Of a DNA stretch of 64,000 nt, positions 61,302 to 64,000 are shown piece after piece. The notes under the pieces are model-generated. The model was not told the origin of the DNA. It saw nothing but the letters and a program-made list of their open reading frames with translations, and did not search any database. Location: positions 124,001-188,000 of the forward strand of contig NZ_PHSU01000015.1 in NCBI RefSeq assembly GCF_002814235.1. Direction: 5' to 3'. Source of the DNA: Pseudomonas sp. QS1027. Lineage in GTDB: Bacteria > Pseudomonadota > Gammaproteobacteria > Pseudomonadales > Pseudomonadaceae. A program made the translations under genes and the position numbers. Numbering within the stretch: position 1 is the first letter of the stretch; the number at the start of each line of letters is the position of its first letter.

Positions 61302-63320
61302 ATGTTTGGTAAATTAAGTTGGGAAGCGGTCCCGTTCCACGAGCCGATTGTCATGGTGACCATTGCCATGATCGCGCTCGGCGGTCTGGCTTTGTTCGCG
61401 GCGATCACCTACTTCAAGAAGTGGACCTACCTGTGGACCGAGTGGCTGACTTCGGTTGACCACAAGAAAATCGGTGTCATGTACATAGTCGTCGCCATGG
61501 TCATGCTGCTGCGCGGTTTCTCCGACGCCATCATGATGCGGACCCAACTGGCCATGGCCACCGAGGGTTCCCCTGGCTACCTGCCGCCTCACCACTATGA
61601 CCAGATCTTCACCGCCCACGGTGTGATCATGATCATCTTCATGGCGATGCCTTTCTTCACCGGCCTGATGAACATCGTCGTGCCGCTGCAGATCGGTGCG
61701 CGTGACGTGGCCTACCCGTTCCTGAACTCCCTGAGCTTCTGGCTGCTGGTTTCCGGCGTAGTGCTGATCAACGTTTCCCTGGGTGTCGGCGAATTCGCCA
61801 AGACCGGTTGGGTTGCCTATCCGCCGCTGTCGGGCTTGCAATACAGTCCGGGCGTGGGGGTGGATTACTACATCTGGGCGCTCCAGCTATCAGGGCTGGG
61901 TACAACGCTGACCGGGGTGAACTTCCTGGCCACCGTGTTGAAAATGCGTACCCCTGGCATGAAGCTGATGGACATGCCGATCTTCACCTGGACCTGCACC
62001 TGGGCCAACGTGCTGATCGTTGCTTCGTTCCCGATCCTCACCGCTACACTGGCTTTGCTGACGCTTGACCGTTACATGGATTTCCACATTTTCACCAATG
62101 AACTGGGTGGAAATCCGATGATGTACGTCAACCTGTTCTGGGCCTGGGGTCACCCCGAGGTGTACATCCTGATTCTGCCGGCGTTCGGGGTCTTCTCCGA
62201 AGTCATCTCGACCTTCTCCGGCAAGCGACTGTTCGGCCACCACTCGATGATCTACGCCAGTGGCGCGATCTCGGTGCTGGGCTTCATGGTTTGGCTGCAC
62301 CACTTCTTCACCATGGGGTCGGGTGCCAACGTCAACGCCTTCTTCGGCCTGGCGACGATGCTGATTTCGATCCCGACGGGGGTGAAGCTATTCAACTGGC
62401 TGTTCACCATCTACCGTGGCCGTCTGCGCATGACCAGCCAGGTTCTCTGGACCCTGGGCTTCATGGTGACCTTCGCCATCGGCGGCATGACCGGCGTACT
62501 GCTGGCCATCCCGGGTGCTGACTTCGTCCTGCACAACAGCCTGTTCGTGATCGCACACTTCCACAACGTGATCATCGGTGGTGCGGTCTTCGGTTACATC
62601 GCCGGCTTCAGCTTCTGGTTCCCGAAAGCGTTCGGCTTCAAGCTGCACGAAGGTTGGGGCAAGGCTGCATTCTGGTTCTGGATCTCCGGCTTCTTCGTCG
62701 CGTTCATGCCGCTCTATGCACTGGGCTTCATGGGCATGACCCGTCGTCTGAACTCCAGCACCAACCCTGAGTGGGTGCCTTACCTGTACGTGGCGTTGTT
62801 CGGTGCCATTCTGATCGCCTTCGGTATCGCTTCGCAATTGATCCAGATCTATGTGAGCGTTCGTGATCGCAAGCAGAACATGGACGTGACCGGCGACCCA
62901 TGGAATGGCCACACCCTGGAGTGGTCGACTTCTTCGCCACCGCCGTTCTACAACTTCGCCGAGCTGCCGAAGGCCGATGGGGTTGACCCGTTCACCGAAG
63001 CCAAGGAAAACGGTACCGCGTACTCGGTGCCCAAGCGCTACCAGCCGATCCACATGCCGAACAACACCGCGACCGGCCTGATCATGGGCGCTCTGCTGAC
63101 CGTGTTCGGTTTCGCGATGATCTGGCATATCTGGTGGATGGCGATCGCTGGCCTGGCCGGTACCGTGATCTACTTCATCATCCACATCTCGCGTGATGAT
63201 CAGGGTTACATGGTGCCAGTGGACGTCATCGAACGTATCGAAGCTGAGCAGCACAAGGTGCTGGCGGCGGCGAAAGTGACTCCTGCCACCCGTGTTGAAT
63301 CTTCGCTGGAACAGGTTTAA
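61302..63320 (+). CDS. cyoB: Cytochrome o ubiquinol oxidase subunit I
   Basis: Encodes 672 aa with about fifteen membrane helices, the haem-copper oxidase catalytic subunit. Haem b and haem o3/CuB ligands are in FTAHGVIMIIFMAMP, WAWGHPEVYILILPAFG (cross-linked His-Tyr), WLHHFFTMG and HNSLFVIAHFHNVIIGG. It reduces O2 with ubiquinol and pumps protons. It follows cyoA after 3 bases. Confidence 0.98.
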   Translation: MFGKLSWEAVPFHEPIVMVTIAMIALGGLALFAAITYFKKWTYLWTEWLTSVDHKKIGVMYIVVAMVMLLRGFSDAIMMRTQLAMATEGSPGYLPPHHYDQIFTAHGVIMIIFMAMPFFTGLMNIVVPLQIGARDVAYPFLNSLSFWLLVSGVVLINVSLGVGEFAKTGWVAYPPLSGLQYSPGVGVDYYIWALQLSGLGTTLTGVNFLATVLKMRTPGMKLMDMPIFTWTCTWANVLIVASFPILTATLALLTLDRYMDFHIFTNELGGNPMMYVNLFWAWGHPEVYILILPAFGVFSEVISTFSGKRLFGHHSMIYASGAISVLGFMVWLHHFFTMGSGANVNAFFGLATMLISIPTGVKLFNWLFTIYRGRLRMTSQVLWTLGFMVTFAIGGMTGVLLAIPGADFVLHNSLFVIAHFHNVIIGGAVFGYIAGFSFWFPKAFGFKLHEGWGKAAFWFWISGFFVAFMPLYALGFMGMTRRLNSSTNPEWVPYLYVALFGAILIAFGIASQLIQIYVSVRDRKQNMDVTGDPWNGHTLEWSTSSPPPFYNFAELPKADGVDPFTEAKENGTAYSVPKRYQPIHMPNNTATGLIMGALLTVFGFAMIWHIWWMAIAGLAGTVIYFIIHISRDDQGYMVPVDVIERIEAEQHKVLAAAKVTPATRVESSLEQV

Positions 63321-63323
63321 ACC

Positions 63324-63950
63324 ATGTCGAACTTAGTGACCAATGCTGGACACGCCCATGGTCATGACCATGGGCACGATGACCACCACCACGATACGAG
63401 CGAGATGACCGTCTTCGGTTTCTGGCTCTACCTGATGACCGACTGCATCCTGTTTGCGTCGATCTTCGCAGCGTACGCGGTGCTGGTTAACAACGTCGCC
63501 GGTGGCCCGTCGGGCCACGACATCTTCGAACTGCCGTACGTGCTGGGCGAAACCGCCTGCCTGTTGCTCAGTTCGATCACCTACGGCTTCGCCATGCTGG
63601 CGGTGTTCAAGGGCAAGAAAAGTCAGGTTCTGTTCTGGTTGGCAATCACCTTCCTGTTCGGCCTGGGCTTCATCGGCATGGAAATCAATGAATTCCACAA
63701 GCTGATCGAAGAAGGTTTCGGCCCTAACCGCAGCGGCTTCCTGTCCGGTTTCTTCACCCTGGTCGGGACTCACGGTCTCCACGTCAGCAGCGGTCTGATC
63801 TGGATGGGCGTGATGATGTACCAGGTCTGGAAAAACGGCCTGACGCCAAGCAACATCACCCGCCTGAGCTGCCTGAGCTTGTTCTGGCACTTCCTGGACG
63901 TCGTGTGGATCTGCGTATTCACCGTTGTTTACCTGATGGGGACTCTGTAA
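63324..63950 (+). CDS. cyoC: Cytochrome o ubiquinol oxidase subunit III
   Basis: Encodes 208 aa with five membrane helices (TVFGFWLYLMTDCILFASIF to ending VWICVFTVVYLMGTL). The N-terminus is His-rich (HAHGHDHGHDDHHHD), a trait also found in the E. coli protein. A 22-bp perfect DNA palindrome lies within these codons. It follows cyoB after 3 bases and touches cyoD. Confidence 0.97.
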   Translation: MSNLVTNAGHAHGHDHGHDDHHHDTSEMTVFGFWLYLMTDCILFASIFAAYAVLVNNVAGGPSGHDIFELPYVLGETACLLLSSITYGFAMLAVFKGKKSQVLFWLAITFLFGLGFIGMEINEFHKLIEEGFGPNRSGFLSGFFTLVGTHGLHVSSGLIWMGVMMYQVWKNGLTPSNITRLSCLSLFWHFLDVVWICVFTVVYLMGTL

Positions 63951-64000
63951 ATGGCCAATGCACAGCATTCCAGTGATGCCAACCACGGCAGCGTGAAGTC
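63951..64000 (+). CDS. cyoD: Cytochrome o ubiquinol oxidase subunit IV, partial (3' end beyond window)
   Basis: Only 16 codons (MANAQHSSDANHGSVK) are visible, starting directly after the cyoC stop. The call rests on operon order; the polar, His-containing start is compatible with CyoD. Confidence 0.85.
   Translation, partial: MANAQHSSDANHGSVK

Noticed and set aside
1..64000. CRISPR arrays, tRNA genes, insertion sequences, prophage genes
   Set aside because: No regularly spaced repeats, no cloverleaf sequences and no transposase or phage protein motifs were seen.

Overview
The window is high-GC chromosomal DNA from a Pseudomonas of the P. fluorescens/P. putida type. Evidence for this is the complete dcw (division and cell wall) cluster in Pseudomonas order, the petABC-sspAB block directly after rplM-rpsI, an RNase P RNA gene between rsmI and mraZ, the cyo oxidase operon, and several Pseudomonas REP/REPIN palindromes. 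There are no tRNA or rRNA genes, insertion sequences, prophage or CRISPR arrays.

Region 1 (1-7445, accessory metabolism): a minus-strand block encodes a membrane protein with an internal duplication (cut by the window edge), a nitrilase-family amidase and an FAD amino-acid 2-monooxygenase-like enzyme, with a GlxA-type AraC regulator upstream. The oxidase and amidase look like a two-step route from an amino acid to its decarboxylated amide and then to the acid. A long-chain-type acyl-CoA dehydrogenase and a Tas-like aldo/keto reductase follow.

Region 2 (7600-17400, core): rplM-rpsI, the cytochrome bc1 complex petABC and sspA-sspB on the plus strand, then the envelope block dolP-diaA/gmhA-yraN-lpoA on the minus strand, with rsmI divergent from lpoA.

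Region 3 (17400-36040, core): rnpB, then mraZ-rsmH-ftsL-ftsI-murE-murF-mraY-murD-ftsW-murG-murC-ddlB-ftsQ-ftsA-ftsZ-lpxC, nearly all genes overlapping or a few bases apart. The mraZ promoter is followed by three AAGTGG repeats at exact 10-bp spacing, the expected MraZ operator. The cluster ends at a strong terminator and a REP after lpxC.

Region 4 (36130-50880, accessory): a membrane diguanylate cyclase; an operon for a periplasmic adaptor, an RND pump, a CopR/CusR-like regulator and its kinase, with a TGACA-N4-TGTCA palindrome in front of it; and a chaperone-usher fimbrial locus with two subunit genes (one unusually short), two chaperones, an usher and a two-domain tip adhesin. The secA region expected after lpxC in P. 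aeruginosa is not here.

Region 5 (50960-59620): an 80-aa unknown protein, an Aer-like PAS chemoreceptor, a YkgJ-type cysteine-cluster protein, a small secreted protein, a GNAT acetyltransferase, CheV, then norR/fhpR divergent from the flavohaemoglobin gene hmp/fhp with three GTC-N5-GAC NorR-type sites between them, then dsbB.

Region 6 (59620-64000): an 800-bp gene-free leader with a candidate RoxR/PrrA-like site, then cyoA-cyoB-cyoC and the first codons of cyoD (cytochrome bo3 ubiquinol oxidase). The window thus holds two quinol-oxidising branches, bc1 and bo3.

Most of the window is ordinary core genome. The least ordinary parts are the fimbrial locus (short subunit, stop codon inside a perfect hairpin, second chaperone lacking the anchoring lysine), the CusR-like operator of the RND operon, the duplicated membrane protein linked to the oxidase-amidase pair, and the cyo leader.
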